Both the position numbers and the translations under genes were made by a program. A DNA stretch of 49,611 nt from the NCBI GenBank assembly GCA_002499545.1, contig DAME01000038.1, positions 1-49,611 on the forward strand, given 5' to 3'. This DNA is from Euryarchaeota archaeon UBA88 (GTDB taxonomy: Archaea; Thermoplasmatota; Poseidoniia; Poseidoniales; Poseidoniaceae). This document shows positions 15,175 to 23,171 of this stretch, piece after piece. Every line of letters starts with the position of its first letter. Within the stretch, counting starts at the first letter, position 1. The notes beneath the pieces are model-generated. The model was not told the origin of the DNA, did no database searches, and saw only the letters and a program-made list of their open reading frames with translations.

Positions 15175-15903
15175 ATGAAGTCATTTCAACTCATTCAGAC
15201 AGTCGGCTCGTTTGTCGTCGTGCTAGTCATGATTGTCGTGTGGGGAGTTCCTTTAGCTCCAACACTGGTGTTTTATGAACGGGCAACAGACATGTTTTCA
15301 TCATCGAATGCCTGGATGCAAGCACTGATTACCGGTATCAGCGTCTCTACTTCTTTTGTGGTATACTGTTTTTCACTCCTCACCTTTTCTGCACTGCTGC
15401 AGTTTCTTCTTCACGTTCGGATTAAAGAAAAAATCGTGGTTCCATTGAGTTCCTTCACGACCATTCGATGGGCTTTTTGTGGTCAAATAATGCGAGCAAC
15501 ACAGCCTGTTTTACAACACTTTGTCCCATCGTTTATCTCAGCGGCGTACTTTCGTGTCAGTGGTGCGAAGATCGGTAAGAACAGTCAGATCAACACCCAT
15601 CGACTGAACGATCCGAGTTTGATTCGAATCGGAGACAACTGCGTTATTGGTGGCGGTGCAACTTTTAATGGACACTTGGTCGAAAAAGGTCAGATGGTCT
15701 TCGCTCCTATCGTGATGGAGAGTGGTTCGCTGGTTGGAGCTGGTTGTACCATTCAGCCCGGTGTCACCATTGGTGCAAACGCGGTACTGGCCAGCCATGC
15801 ATTGGTTCCAAAGTACCGTAACATCCCAGCCAATGAGGTCTGGGGGGGCTTACCTGCTACCATGATTCGTTTATCTTCTCAGCGAGAAGAGAGTGGTGAA
15901 TGA
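15175..15903 (+). CDS. Membrane-anchored left-handed beta-helix acyltransferase-like protein
   Basis: Two N-terminal TM helices (about 8-30 and 47-75) precede a hexapeptide-repeat region (about 125-235): ISAAYFRVSGAKIGKNSQINTH, LIRIGDNCVIGGGATFNGH, LVGAGCTIQPGVTIGANAVL. The order and the EVWGGLPATMIR ending are those of the C-terminal beta-helix of large NRPS-like membrane proteins and of LbetaH acetyltransferases. It probably transfers an acyl group to a sugar or lipid-linked acceptor, but the acceptor is unknown. It is followed by the OPT transporter after 21 nt. Confidence 0.8.
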   Translation: MKSFQLIQTVGSFVVVLVMIVVWGVPLAPTLVFYERATDMFSSSNAWMQALITGISVSTSFVVYCFSLLTFSALLQFLLHVRIKEKIVVPLSSFTTIRWAFCGQIMRATQPVLQHFVPSFISAAYFRVSGAKIGKNSQINTHRLNDPSLIRIGDNCVIGGGATFNGHLVEKGQMVFAPIVMESGSLVGAGCTIQPGVTIGANAVLASHALVPKYRNIPANEVWGGLPATMIRLSSQREESGE

Positions 15904-15924
15904 TACATCTCGATTCAAGTCTCT

Positions 15925-18318
15925 ATGACAGCAACCTATTCAAGCGGCCCCCTCCACCTTGTAATGTCCGCAGAGCGGCTCGGGGTTGGAAAGATGGGTG
16001 TTGAAAAGTCCGCTTATCGCCAACCCGTTACCCCACAAGGTCTGAAAGCCATCGAAAAAGGTACACTTACCTGGCTTGACGATGACATGTATAACAACCT
16101 AAATACGGGTGTATTGGAGCAATATTTGGAAGAAAAGAACATTGCTGAATCGTTTGAAGTATCGCATTGGAGTACACCAAAAGTCATCTATGGTATCGCC
16201 ATTGGTGCCGTGTTTTCCGGAGTGACTGCCTATATCGGTCTTAAGTTGGGACTTGCCATCTCAGCAGCTTGGTACATTGCCTATCTTCTTGGAATGGCCC
16301 TCAAGTGGTCGCCTTCAGAAGTCAACATCGCTACATCGGCAACTACGGGAGCAACCCATGCTTCGACTGGTTTCATCTTTACCTTCCCTGCCATCTTTTT
16401 ACTCGCTTCCGATTCAAGGTATTTCTTAGCAGATGGGCCCCTGATCAGCAATGCTGATACGTTTAATCTGGCCTTTGTTGGTATCGTTGCAAGCATGTTT
16501 GCAGGATTTTTAGGAATCATGTACTTCATTATTTTCAGGCGTGTGTGGCTGGTCGAAGACCCTCTACCGTTACCCGGTTTTGAAGCGACGCTGAAGATGC
16601 TCGACATCGCCTCCGATGTCAATACGGGTGCAGTAGAACACGCTAGAGCCTCACTCAAAACCATTGGATGGTGGACCACCATTACAATGGGTGTTCTCTT
16701 TTTGGTGGAATACCCTCTCATATGGATCAACGGCAAGAAAATTGCACTCTTCGATTACATTGCTGAAACAGCCCATTTCGGTAAGTATGGGCTGGCAACG
16801 TTCTACTCAAAGGGAAAAATTCACCAGCCGAGCGGGGTCGATGCTGATGGGGTCTCGCTCAATTATACGCACTGGTCGGAATCCACACAGTGGAATCCCT
16901 TTGCTTACACCTATGTTGGTGTCGCTCTTACTCCTTCGATGTTTGCAATTGGATGGTTCATGAAGACACGCGTTGCTTTCCTCGTCAACCTCGGTACGCT
17001 TGTAGGTTGGTTCTTCTTGGTCCCCTTGGTCGTTTACTTCAATTTCCCAATCTATGATGCCGGATTGCAAGCAAATGTACCCATCCAAACATATGCCGCT
17101 GGAAGTTCTGCCCCACTGCAAATGATTGCTTTCTCCAAAACTGTTCGTACAATCGCAATTGGTTCCATCGTCGGTGGTGGAATGTTTGGCCTTGCGAAGA
17201 TGTACAAGACCTTCCTCAATATCTTCTCAGACATCGGTTCCGCATTCAAGGGCGAAGGGAGTCAGGAGTACATGGAAGGCAAGGGTTGGTACGAATGGCC
17301 CCTCAAGCACATTCCAATTTTCATGGGCGTAACCTTCGTGTCGATGCTTGTTATCTTCACGATTGGTGGATTTTCGATACTGGCCTCGCTCGTATTCGCA
17401 ACGGTTCTCATTCTCACCACTTTCTTACTCGGTGCAATCGCAGTTCGTGTCATGGGTGAAACCGGTATTGAACCGGTATCCGGCACTTCGTTCATCGTTC
17501 TGTTGATGCTGCTTGGTGTGTTTCTCAACGCTCAAGATTTGCTGCAATTGGATACACAAGATGCCGTTCTTCTGGGTCTTGTCGGCACGACCGTGTTCGG
17601 TTCCGCCATTTCGATGTCGGGTACCGTCATTGGAGATTACAAGAACAGCCTCTACATCGGTAATCGGCCCTATCACATTTCGAAAGGTAACATCATGGGT
17701 GTCATTCCTGGTGCCATTATCGGTGCTGGAGTTGCAATTTTCTTGTCCAAGCAACTCGCTGACGGTACAATTACCTTGATGGCTCCACAAGCAAATGCAT
17801 TCGCAACCTTCTCAGTTATTTTCGCTGAAGGACAGGGCGACCTGTACCTCCTTGCTCTTGGATTCTTACTTGGAATGTTTGTGGAGTGGGGTACGGGAAT
17901 GGGTACCTCATTCGGTCTTGGAATGTACCTTGACGTCCCACACACCCTTCCAATGCTGATAGGCGGATACTCCCGCGACAAGTGGGAAGAAAAGCGCCTC
18001 ACGCCCCGAATCGAAGCGATCAAAGAAAAGGAAGGAACGACTGCAGCAGAAAAGCAACGTGCATTGATTCTCTTGGGTACGTTCATGGTGGCTGCAGGTC
18101 TCCTTACAGGAGAGGCCTTCTTTGGTACCGAATCTAGCATTCTTTCCTTCGTGGACACCTTGCTCTCAACTGACCAACAAGACAGTGCTGGGTGGTATGT
18201 AGGGCGAATGGGTGGATTCATCGGACTCAATCTTCTCATTGGTGGTGGAATTTACCTTCTCTTCAAGCGGGCTGGTGTCATCGGTGGCGACAGTGTTGAC
18301 GCAGTACTCGAAGACTGA
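15925..18318 (+). CDS. OPT-family oligopeptide/metal transporter
   Basis: A 797-residue polytopic membrane protein of the OPT family, which takes up small peptides or metal-siderophore complexes with protons. The first 85 residues are soluble. TM1 begins near 88 with YGIAIGAVFSGVTAYIGLKLGLAISAAW, and AVRVMGETGIEPVSGTSFI is a conserved family core segment. Around 14-16 TM helices can be traced, the last ending about 20 residues before the C-terminus. Other in-frame Met codons (15964, 15994) are possible starts. Co-directional with the acyltransferase before it and the DMT exporter after it. Confidence 0.93.
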   Translation: MTATYSSGPLHLVMSAERLGVGKMGVEKSAYRQPVTPQGLKAIEKGTLTWLDDDMYNNLNTGVLEQYLEEKNIAESFEVSHWSTPKVIYGIAIGAVFSGVTAYIGLKLGLAISAAWYIAYLLGMALKWSPSEVNIATSATTGATHASTGFIFTFPAIFLLASDSRYFLADGPLISNADTFNLAFVGIVASMFAGFLGIMYFIIFRRVWLVEDPLPLPGFEATLKMLDIASDVNTGAVEHARASLKTIGWWTTITMGVLFLVEYPLIWINGKKIALFDYIAETAHFGKYGLATFYSKGKIHQPSGVDADGVSLNYTHWSESTQWNPFAYTYVGVALTPSMFAIGWFMKTRVAFLVNLGTLVGWFFLVPLVVYFNFPIYDAGLQANVPIQTYAAGSSAPLQMIAFSKTVRTIAIGSIVGGGMFGLAKMYKTFLNIFSDIGSAFKGEGSQEYMEGKGWYEWPLKHIPIFMGVTFVSMLVIFTIGGFSILASLVFATVLILTTFLLGAIAVRVMGETGIEPVSGTSFIVLLMLLGVFLNAQDLLQLDTQDAVLLGLVGTTVFGSAISMSGTVIGDYKNSLYIGNRPYHISKGNIMGVIPGAIIGAGVAIFLSKQLADGTITLMAPQANAFATFSVIFAEGQGDLYLLALGFLLGMFVEWGTGMGTSFGLGMYLDVPHTLPMLIGGYSRDKWEEKRLTPRIEAIKEKEGTTAAEKQRALILLGTFMVAAGLLTGEAFFGTESSILSFVDTLLSTDQQDSAGWYVGRMGGFIGLNLLIGGGIYLLFKRAGVIGGDSVDAVLED

Positions 18319-18322
18319 GGTG
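18317..18322 (+). promoter_or_regulatory. Shine-Dalgarno site of DMT gene
   Basis: GAGGTG overlaps the stop codon of the OPT gene and lies 5 nt before the ATG at 18328. It complements the anti-SD end of 16S rRNA, supporting translation from a shared mRNA. Confidence 0.6.
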
Positions 18323-18327
18323 CTCGG

Positions 18328-19317
18328 ATGGTTTCATCTCCCAAGACCCCGGTCTGGGTGTGGGTCCTGCTTGTCGGTGCTGTAATGGGCGTTTCCAGCG
18401 CAGGTGCACTGTTTCAGCACGTCGATGCCGTACCTCCACTTCTCCGAGCTTCTTGGCGGCTGCAGTTAACATCGGTTGTATTGGCACCACTGTTCATCTA
18501 TCAGTGGCTTCAGCAGACCTCCGAAGTAAAGTCTCGAATGTTCGAGCAAAAAACACTCGCCATTCTTGGGGCAAGTGGACTGGCTCTTGCCCTTCACTTT
18601 GGCGCGTGGGTTGCCAGCCTTGACCATACATCGCTCACTCATTCACTTTTGTTCGTGACCGCACACCCACTCATCATCATCGTTGGAATGTCTTTTTTGG
18701 CTGCGTTCTTCACCGGATATCGTGGGCCTCGAAAGCTGGAAATCCTCGGTGCTTCAATCGGTTTTTTTGGTGCCGCACTCACGTTGTTGGACCAAGGCCA
18801 TCAGCAAGGTGATCACACCGTAACCTTGTACGGAGATTCACTGGCTTTTTTTGGTGCAGTGTTCGTGGTGGGCTACATTGTTAGTGGGCGAATTCTACGT
18901 GAATGGATGCCGATTTTCCTCTATGCGTTTCCCGTCACATTACTCGGTTCACTTCTGCTCCTTCCAGCTTCAATGGTGTTTGAAGATGGCTTTTCGGAAT
19001 TCGGCGCCCTAGGTTGGACCAATTCAGAATTTTTCCCGTGGTTTTTGGCTCTGGCACTTATTGCAGGCCTTTTGGGACACACCGGACTCAATACTTGCCT
19101 ACGGTACATATCTCCACTGGTTGTTTCAACCTGTGTGACGTTGGAACCAGTCCTCGGCTCCCTCATTGGCTGGGCCTTTTTCGACAGTGGAATTCCAGGT
19201 TTCTGGACCATGGTCGGTGGCCCAGTTTTGGTGATTGGGGTCCTTCTCGTAATCTACGGTGGCGTCGAGCAAAACAATGCGAAGGATGAAACATCACTTC
19301 TCCCCGCCACCAACTGA
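18328..19317 (+). CDS. EamA/DMT-superfamily exporter
   Basis: A 329-residue protein with ten predicted TM helices arranged as two EamA repeats. The first repeat starts VWVWVLLVGAVMGVSSAGALF and includes LLRASWRLQLTSVVLAPL, the second starts near residue 170 (YGDSLAFFGAVFVVGYIVSG). The closing LEPVLGSLIGWAFFDSGIPGF is a typical second-repeat motif. DMT exporters commonly move amino acids or small metabolites outward; the substrate is not visible here. It is 9 nt after the OPT gene and 9 nt before SurE, so it lies inside an operon. Confidence 0.92.
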   Translation: MVSSPKTPVWVWVLLVGAVMGVSSAGALFQHVDAVPPLLRASWRLQLTSVVLAPLFIYQWLQQTSEVKSRMFEQKTLAILGASGLALALHFGAWVASLDHTSLTHSLLFVTAHPLIIIVGMSFLAAFFTGYRGPRKLEILGASIGFFGAALTLLDQGHQQGDHTVTLYGDSLAFFGAVFVVGYIVSGRILREWMPIFLYAFPVTLLGSLLLLPASMVFEDGFSEFGALGWTNSEFFPWFLALALIAGLLGHTGLNTCLRYISPLVVSTCVTLEPVLGSLIGWAFFDSGIPGFWTMVGGPVLVIGVLLVIYGGVEQNNAKDETSLLPATN

Positions 19318-19320
19318 GGA
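19316..19320 (+). promoter_or_regulatory. Shine-Dalgarno-like site of surE
   Basis: GAGGA overlaps the DMT stop codon and lies 6 nt before the ATG at 19327. Confidence 0.45.
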
Positions 19321-19326
19321 TGTACC

Positions 19327-20316
19327 ATGTCGGCAACGGAACCCAAAGGTTGGATCTTACTAACCAACGATGATGGAATTGAAGCCCCTGGATTTCGGAT
19401 GCTCGTGCAGGCATTGAACGCAGCCGGGCATCGCCTCGTAGCATTTGCTCCTCACGAAAACAACTCTGCTGCAGGAATGCGTATCAATTTGGGAAAAGCG
19501 ATGGAATTACGTGACCGACACGACCTGATTGATCAGTGGGCATTGGACACGAGCCGTGGTGAAGTCAAGTTGTTCGAACTTCATGGAACACCGTGCGATA
19601 CGATGATTGTGGCACTCGATGGTGGACTGGAACATGCTGCTCCCGGCATCGTCCCCCAATTGGTGGTATCGGGTGTGAATCTCGGCCCTAACATGTCCCA
19701 AGACTCCTACCACAGCGGCACCATGGGTGCTGCACGAGAAGCAGGATTGTACGGAATGCCAGCCATTGCCTCTTCCTTCACATCGTTCGATCCGGAAGGT
19801 ATGGAACGGGCAATTCAAGCAACTGTAGACTTGGTTGGTATTGCCATTCAGGCTTTGCCTCTCGCCCCGCAGAACCTCAGGCGTCCTCATGTGGATGTCT
19901 TGGCTCCTCACATTTCCCGTTGGCCTCAAAAAACCGAGCACAATGCTTGGAGCGACGACCCCAAAAAAGCGCTTCGAACAGCTTTCCAGCACGGAGAACT
20001 CATGCTGAATTTGAACGTCCCTCCAACGTGGGATGGACATGTCTGCACTACTCGTCTCGGGATGCGATGGTACCGTAACGCCGTCAAGTTTAATTCTATA
20101 GAAGAGGGCGAATCGGCGACGTTTACTATCGGAGCATCGTCCATTGACCATTCATCAGTCGACCAGAGTGATTGCGATGTTGTGCTTGAAGGAAAGGCCA
20201 GTGTCTCCTGCCTTCCAACTTGGCCACAAACCCACCCGTTAGCATTGGACGACGCATTACTCACATGGTCGCTGGAATCAGGTGCCGACGGTTATCCAGC
20301 TTGGCTTTACGATTGA
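19327..20316 (+). CDS. surE: 5'/3'-nucleotidase SurE
   Basis: A metal-dependent nucleoside monophosphate phosphatase. The metal site is LLTNDDGIEAPG (two Asp), with the loop APHENNSAAGM and the SurE core VVSGVNLGPNMSQDSYHSGTMGAAREA, which includes the conserved Asn and Ser-Gly-Thr. At 329 residues it is longer than the usual 250-270, with extra sequence in the C-terminal third. It is last in the transport operon, and its 3' end overlaps trmY on the other strand by 10 bases. Confidence 0.96.
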   Translation: MSATEPKGWILLTNDDGIEAPGFRMLVQALNAAGHRLVAFAPHENNSAAGMRINLGKAMELRDRHDLIDQWALDTSRGEVKLFELHGTPCDTMIVALDGGLEHAAPGIVPQLVVSGVNLGPNMSQDSYHSGTMGAAREAGLYGMPAIASSFTSFDPEGMERAIQATVDLVGIAIQALPLAPQNLRRPHVDVLAPHISRWPQKTEHNAWSDDPKKALRTAFQHGELMLNLNVPPTWDGHVCTTRLGMRWYRNAVKFNSIEEGESATFTIGASSIDHSSVDQSDCDVVLEGKASVSCLPTWPQTHPLALDDALLTWSLESGADGYPAWLYD

Positions 20317-20972
20317 TGCAGATTCAATTCGACGCCCTCGTCAAGTAAGAAATGACACACTCCAATGGCCATGTGACCTTGTAACCACGCATCTCCAATT
20401 GAACGAAGAAGCAGTGATTGGGTCGTCATGGATTCAGCGAGTGGCTTGTCATCACTCAGAACGAATCCGATGTCCATTCCAGTGATTTCGAAATCACCGT
20501 GTTCACCTGTTGAACGCGAAAGGGGATTGCTGCTACTAGGAAGCGTTGTGCCTTGCGCCCACAAGCGTGGAGCGTCAGCGTCCAAGCACACAACGGTTGA
20601 GTCTTTCCAATCTGCTAATGTGTGGTTGATATCCCCTCCGCTGTCAAAAATACCTGATGAACGCTCCACCCACTGTCCTCGGGCAGGCAGTGGCATGTTC
20701 AGTACCTTTGCAATATGTCCTGCAATGGACCTTTCTTCTGCATGTACGCCCTTGAGCAGCGAGCCGACGAACTTGATTCGTCGAGAAGGACCTGGCCCTC
20801 CCATCAGATGCAGCACAACTTCAGTATCATGTCGCAGGCCGTGACTGGTAAGTAGTCCGGCCATCAATCCCCGAACTAAGACGTCCATCCGTCCTGCTCC
20901 ACCCGCCATGTCGTTGAGTGGAAGTTTTCCCTTGGATATGGCACGTTGACCAATCATGGCAAACCTTCGCAT
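20307..20972 (-). CDS. trmY: tRNA (pseudouridine54-N1)-methyltransferase TrmY
   Basis: A SPOUT-fold enzyme that makes N1-methylpseudouridine at position 54 of archaeal tRNAs. RFAMIGQRAISKGKLPLNDM, then AGGAGRMDVLVR, matches the family N-terminus. SHGLRHDTEVVLHLMGGPG and IKFVGSLLKGVHAEERSIAG follow, and the SAM knot residues are in GMDIGFVLSDDKPLAE. The chosen start ATG 20972 is 8 nt after the coaBC stop; the longer frame from 21020 overlaps coaBC and adds nothing conserved. At 221 residues it is slightly longer than usual. It should be co-transcribed with coaBC. Confidence 0.93.
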   Translation of the reverse strand: MRRFAMIGQRAISKGKLPLNDMAGGAGRMDVLVRGLMAGLLTSHGLRHDTEVVLHLMGGPGPSRRIKFVGSLLKGVHAEERSIAGHIAKVLNMPLPARGQWVERSSGIFDSGGDINHTLADWKDSTVVCLDADAPRLWAQGTTLPSSSNPLSRSTGEHGDFEITGMDIGFVLSDDKPLAESMTTQSLLLRSIGDAWLQGHMAIGVCHFLLDEGVELNLHQS

Positions 20973-20980
20973 GAAATCCC

Positions 20981-22177
20981 TCACACGCCTCGTTCGACAA
21001 AGGTTCGTACTGCTTCGCACATGGCATGCACATCTTCCAACACGAAATGACTACCGAGAGAATCGACTAGATAGCCTCGTGGTTTGCCCTTGACGCCTAA
21101 ATCTTCGAGTCGGTTGGCAACAACTGCGGTCATGCCCGCTTTTTCTATTTGCGCTGAGGCTCGATAGATCAAATCCTTTTGTTTGATTCCGGATTCCAAC
21201 TTGAATCCAATTCGAACTGAACCTTCACAGACAGTTCTCAGGGCTTCAATGTGCTTCACTCCTTCAATCAGGTCAACCTGAAGGCTCCCTTGCTGACTGG
21301 CTATTTTACCTTCAGCGGGGCGTTCGACCAAGTAGTCTAAGACGGCCGCTGTGTGAATCCAAGCATCGATTGAATCCTTGGCTAGAACCTGCAGTTCCTT
21401 GAGCATGGAATTTGGTTCAGCTGCTTTGAGGACAAGTGGTAACCATGCAGGAGCAGTGACTGAGGTGACTCCTGCGACACATGTAACATCATGTCCATGG
21501 CGATACATTTCATCAGCAAGGGCAAATCCGGTAGCGCCAGTACTCGTGTTCTGTACATACCGGATGTCATCGATAGGGGAACGCGTAGCACCCAAGGTGA
21601 TGACGATGTCTCGACGATTCTTTTTGGAACGGTTCATGTGATGCGCAAAGCGAGCAACAATCTCCTCATGGTGCGGCGTCTTTCGCTTTCCTTCGTTTTC
21701 TTCACCCCAAAGAACGTGAATCCCTTGTTTTCGAACTTCATTCACGACATCATCGGTGACGGGGTCGTTGGCCAGATCAAGATGCATGCTTGGAACCATC
21801 ATGACCGGGCAATTCCTGCTTCGAGCGACACTCAGTGCCATCATCAGCGGACCGTGCTGTAATCCGTGAATGTAACTGGCCATTGTATCGCGAGTGGTTG
21901 GTGCTACGAGGATTCCGTCTACTTCGTTTAGAACTTCCATGTTACCGTCCCAATCGGTGATGACTTCGCCCTGTGTGGCCCATTCCACCGCCAATGGGGT
22001 GATGATTCGCTGAGCAGAGTGCGTCATTGCAACGCGTATATTTGCACCATGCCGTCGAAGTTCACGAGCAATTCGGACCGTATCCACAGCAGCTATTCCA
22101 CCCGAGACCCCGAGCAAGATGGTTTGGCCTGAAAGGCTGGAGCCACGCACTTCGACATCGGTGTCTCTCAGCCCCAT
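20981..22177 (-). CDS. coaBC: CoaBC: phosphopantothenoylcysteine synthetase/decarboxylase with degenerate CoaC half
   Basis: The N-terminal flavin-binding CoaC domain (about 17-180) begins ILLGVSGGIAAVDTVRIAREL and has VAPTTRDTMA. The C-terminal CoaB domain (about 188-398) begins VITLGATRSPIDDIRYVQNTSTG and contains AAVLDY and EGKI, the usual ligase residues. The CoaB half looks intact. In the CoaC half, the catalytic His of the GHIxL region is Asn79 (GNMEV), the PxMNxxM signature reads PSMHLDL, and the Cys-containing ACGxxG flap is missing, replaced by a short GEENEGKRKTP. If that alignment is right, decarboxylation is doubtful or works differently. Upstream of trmY. Confidence 0.9.
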   Translation of the reverse strand: MGLRDTDVEVRGSSLSGQTILLGVSGGIAAVDTVRIARELRRHGANIRVAMTHSAQRIITPLAVEWATQGEVITDWDGNMEVLNEVDGILVAPTTRDTMASYIHGLQHGPLMMALSVARSRNCPVMMVPSMHLDLANDPVTDDVVNEVRKQGIHVLWGEENEGKRKTPHHEEIVARFAHHMNRSKKNRRDIVITLGATRSPIDDIRYVQNTSTGATGFALADEMYRHGHDVTCVAGVTSVTAPAWLPLVLKAAEPNSMLKELQVLAKDSIDAWIHTAAVLDYLVERPAEGKIASQQGSLQVDLIEGVKHIEALRTVCEGSVRIGFKLESGIKQKDLIYRASAQIEKAGMTAVVANRLEDLGVKGKPRGYLVDSLGSHFVLEDVHAMCEAVRTFVERGV

Positions 22178-22277
22178 ACATCAGGCGAGGTCGGCCTCAG
22201 TCATGACTTCTTCCATCGAACGGTTCCAGCCTTTGTAAGGTGCAATCCTTGAAACCGTATGACGCAGTGGACAAGCC

Positions 22278-22904
22278 ATGGCAGACCGTTCGGATGATTT
22301 GGTCATTGCTGGGATGAAACCCTCGTCCATACGCGGGTCGGGCAATCCATACCTCCGTGTTCATTCTGGAATCAACTTTGTTTTACTGGTTGACAGTTTC
22401 ATCCTTCTGTACCTCACTTCGATTTTCACATCGGTATTGCTTCTCTCCCCCTATGATAGCGTCGTGCTAGGACTAACAGCTGGTACCTTTACACTTGTGT
22501 GGCTTAGCTACCGTAGACGAGTTCCTTGGGCCTACTGGATTGGAGCAGTAATTATTGCGCTGACTGGAATCTTTTTTGCTTTTTTTAGTTTGGTGAACCT
22601 CCTCGCTCTCTTCTCCGGTAGCAGTGGTTCTATTCTGTTCGTGCTCTTGTTCGGTTGGTGCGCTTTAGGTTCATTCCGACGTTCGATGACGCATCTCCAC
22701 CCAGGTTACAACAGCATGTATTTTGGTCGCGATGAAGAATTTGGCGACATTGAATTAGAGGCTGGTGAGATGTTAGCCGCATGCCCAACTTGCATGGCTG
22801 TTCTGGCCATACGCCCGACAATGTTGCGTTCATCTGACCGCTGTCCACACTGTCAAAACCCACTCATCAATGAGCGACTGGCAGCGAAGTATGAAGAAGA
22901 GTGA
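22278..22904 (+). CDS. Membrane protein with C-terminal zinc ribbon
   Basis: A 208-residue protein with four predicted TM helices (about 30-55, 62-80, 85-108, 115-130). A soluble C-terminus carries CPTC (near 169) and CPHC (near 194), a standard zinc-ribbon arrangement on the cytoplasmic side. The family is not recognised. The following small membrane-protein gene overlaps its 3' end, suggesting the two are translated together and may act together. Confidence 0.75.
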   Translation: MADRSDDLVIAGMKPSSIRGSGNPYLRVHSGINFVLLVDSFILLYLTSIFTSVLLLSPYDSVVLGLTAGTFTLVWLSYRRRVPWAYWIGAVIIALTGIFFAFFSLVNLLALFSGSSGSILFVLLFGWCALGSFRRSMTHLHPGYNSMYFGRDEEFGDIELEAGEMLAACPTCMAVLAIRPTMLRSSDRCPHCQNPLINERLAAKYEEE

Positions 22905-23124
22905 TGTTGTTTTGAAACGCAGATTCTCCATCGCTCTTACGCTTACAGTGGTCATCATATTCGATATTGCAGGTGCATCTTTTTTTCCACGAATCGATTC
23001 CAATTTCTCGTTTCTCGGTTATCCCGGGTATGAGGGTGGGGGGTTACTTGGAATGATGATTGGACTTCTCGTTTCACTGTCTCTTTTGCTGTTGATTCGA
23101 TTTGTTGAAAAGCAACGTGAATGA
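22891..23124 (+). CDS. Small two-TM membrane protein
   Basis: 77 residues from ATG 22891 (the frame also has ATG 22870). A basic N-terminus (KKSDVVLKRR) leads into TM1 (about 12-32). An extracellular loop with PGYEGGG follows, then TM2 (about 48-68) and a charged C-terminus. It overlaps the preceding zinc-ribbon membrane protein by 14 bases, implying translational coupling. Function unknown. Confidence 0.65.
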   Translation: MKKSDVVLKRRFSIALTLTVVIIFDIAGASFFPRIDSNFSFLGYPGYEGGGLLGMMIGLLVSLSLLLLIRFVEKQRE

Positions 23125-23171
23125 TGAGAGACTCTTGATGCTGGTTCACTTCTAAACGAAGACAAGGCCGT

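Noticed and set aside
17673..18239. 188-aa antisense frame in the OPT gene
   Set aside because: Pro/Ser-rich mirror of transmembrane codons; the plus-strand gene is certain.
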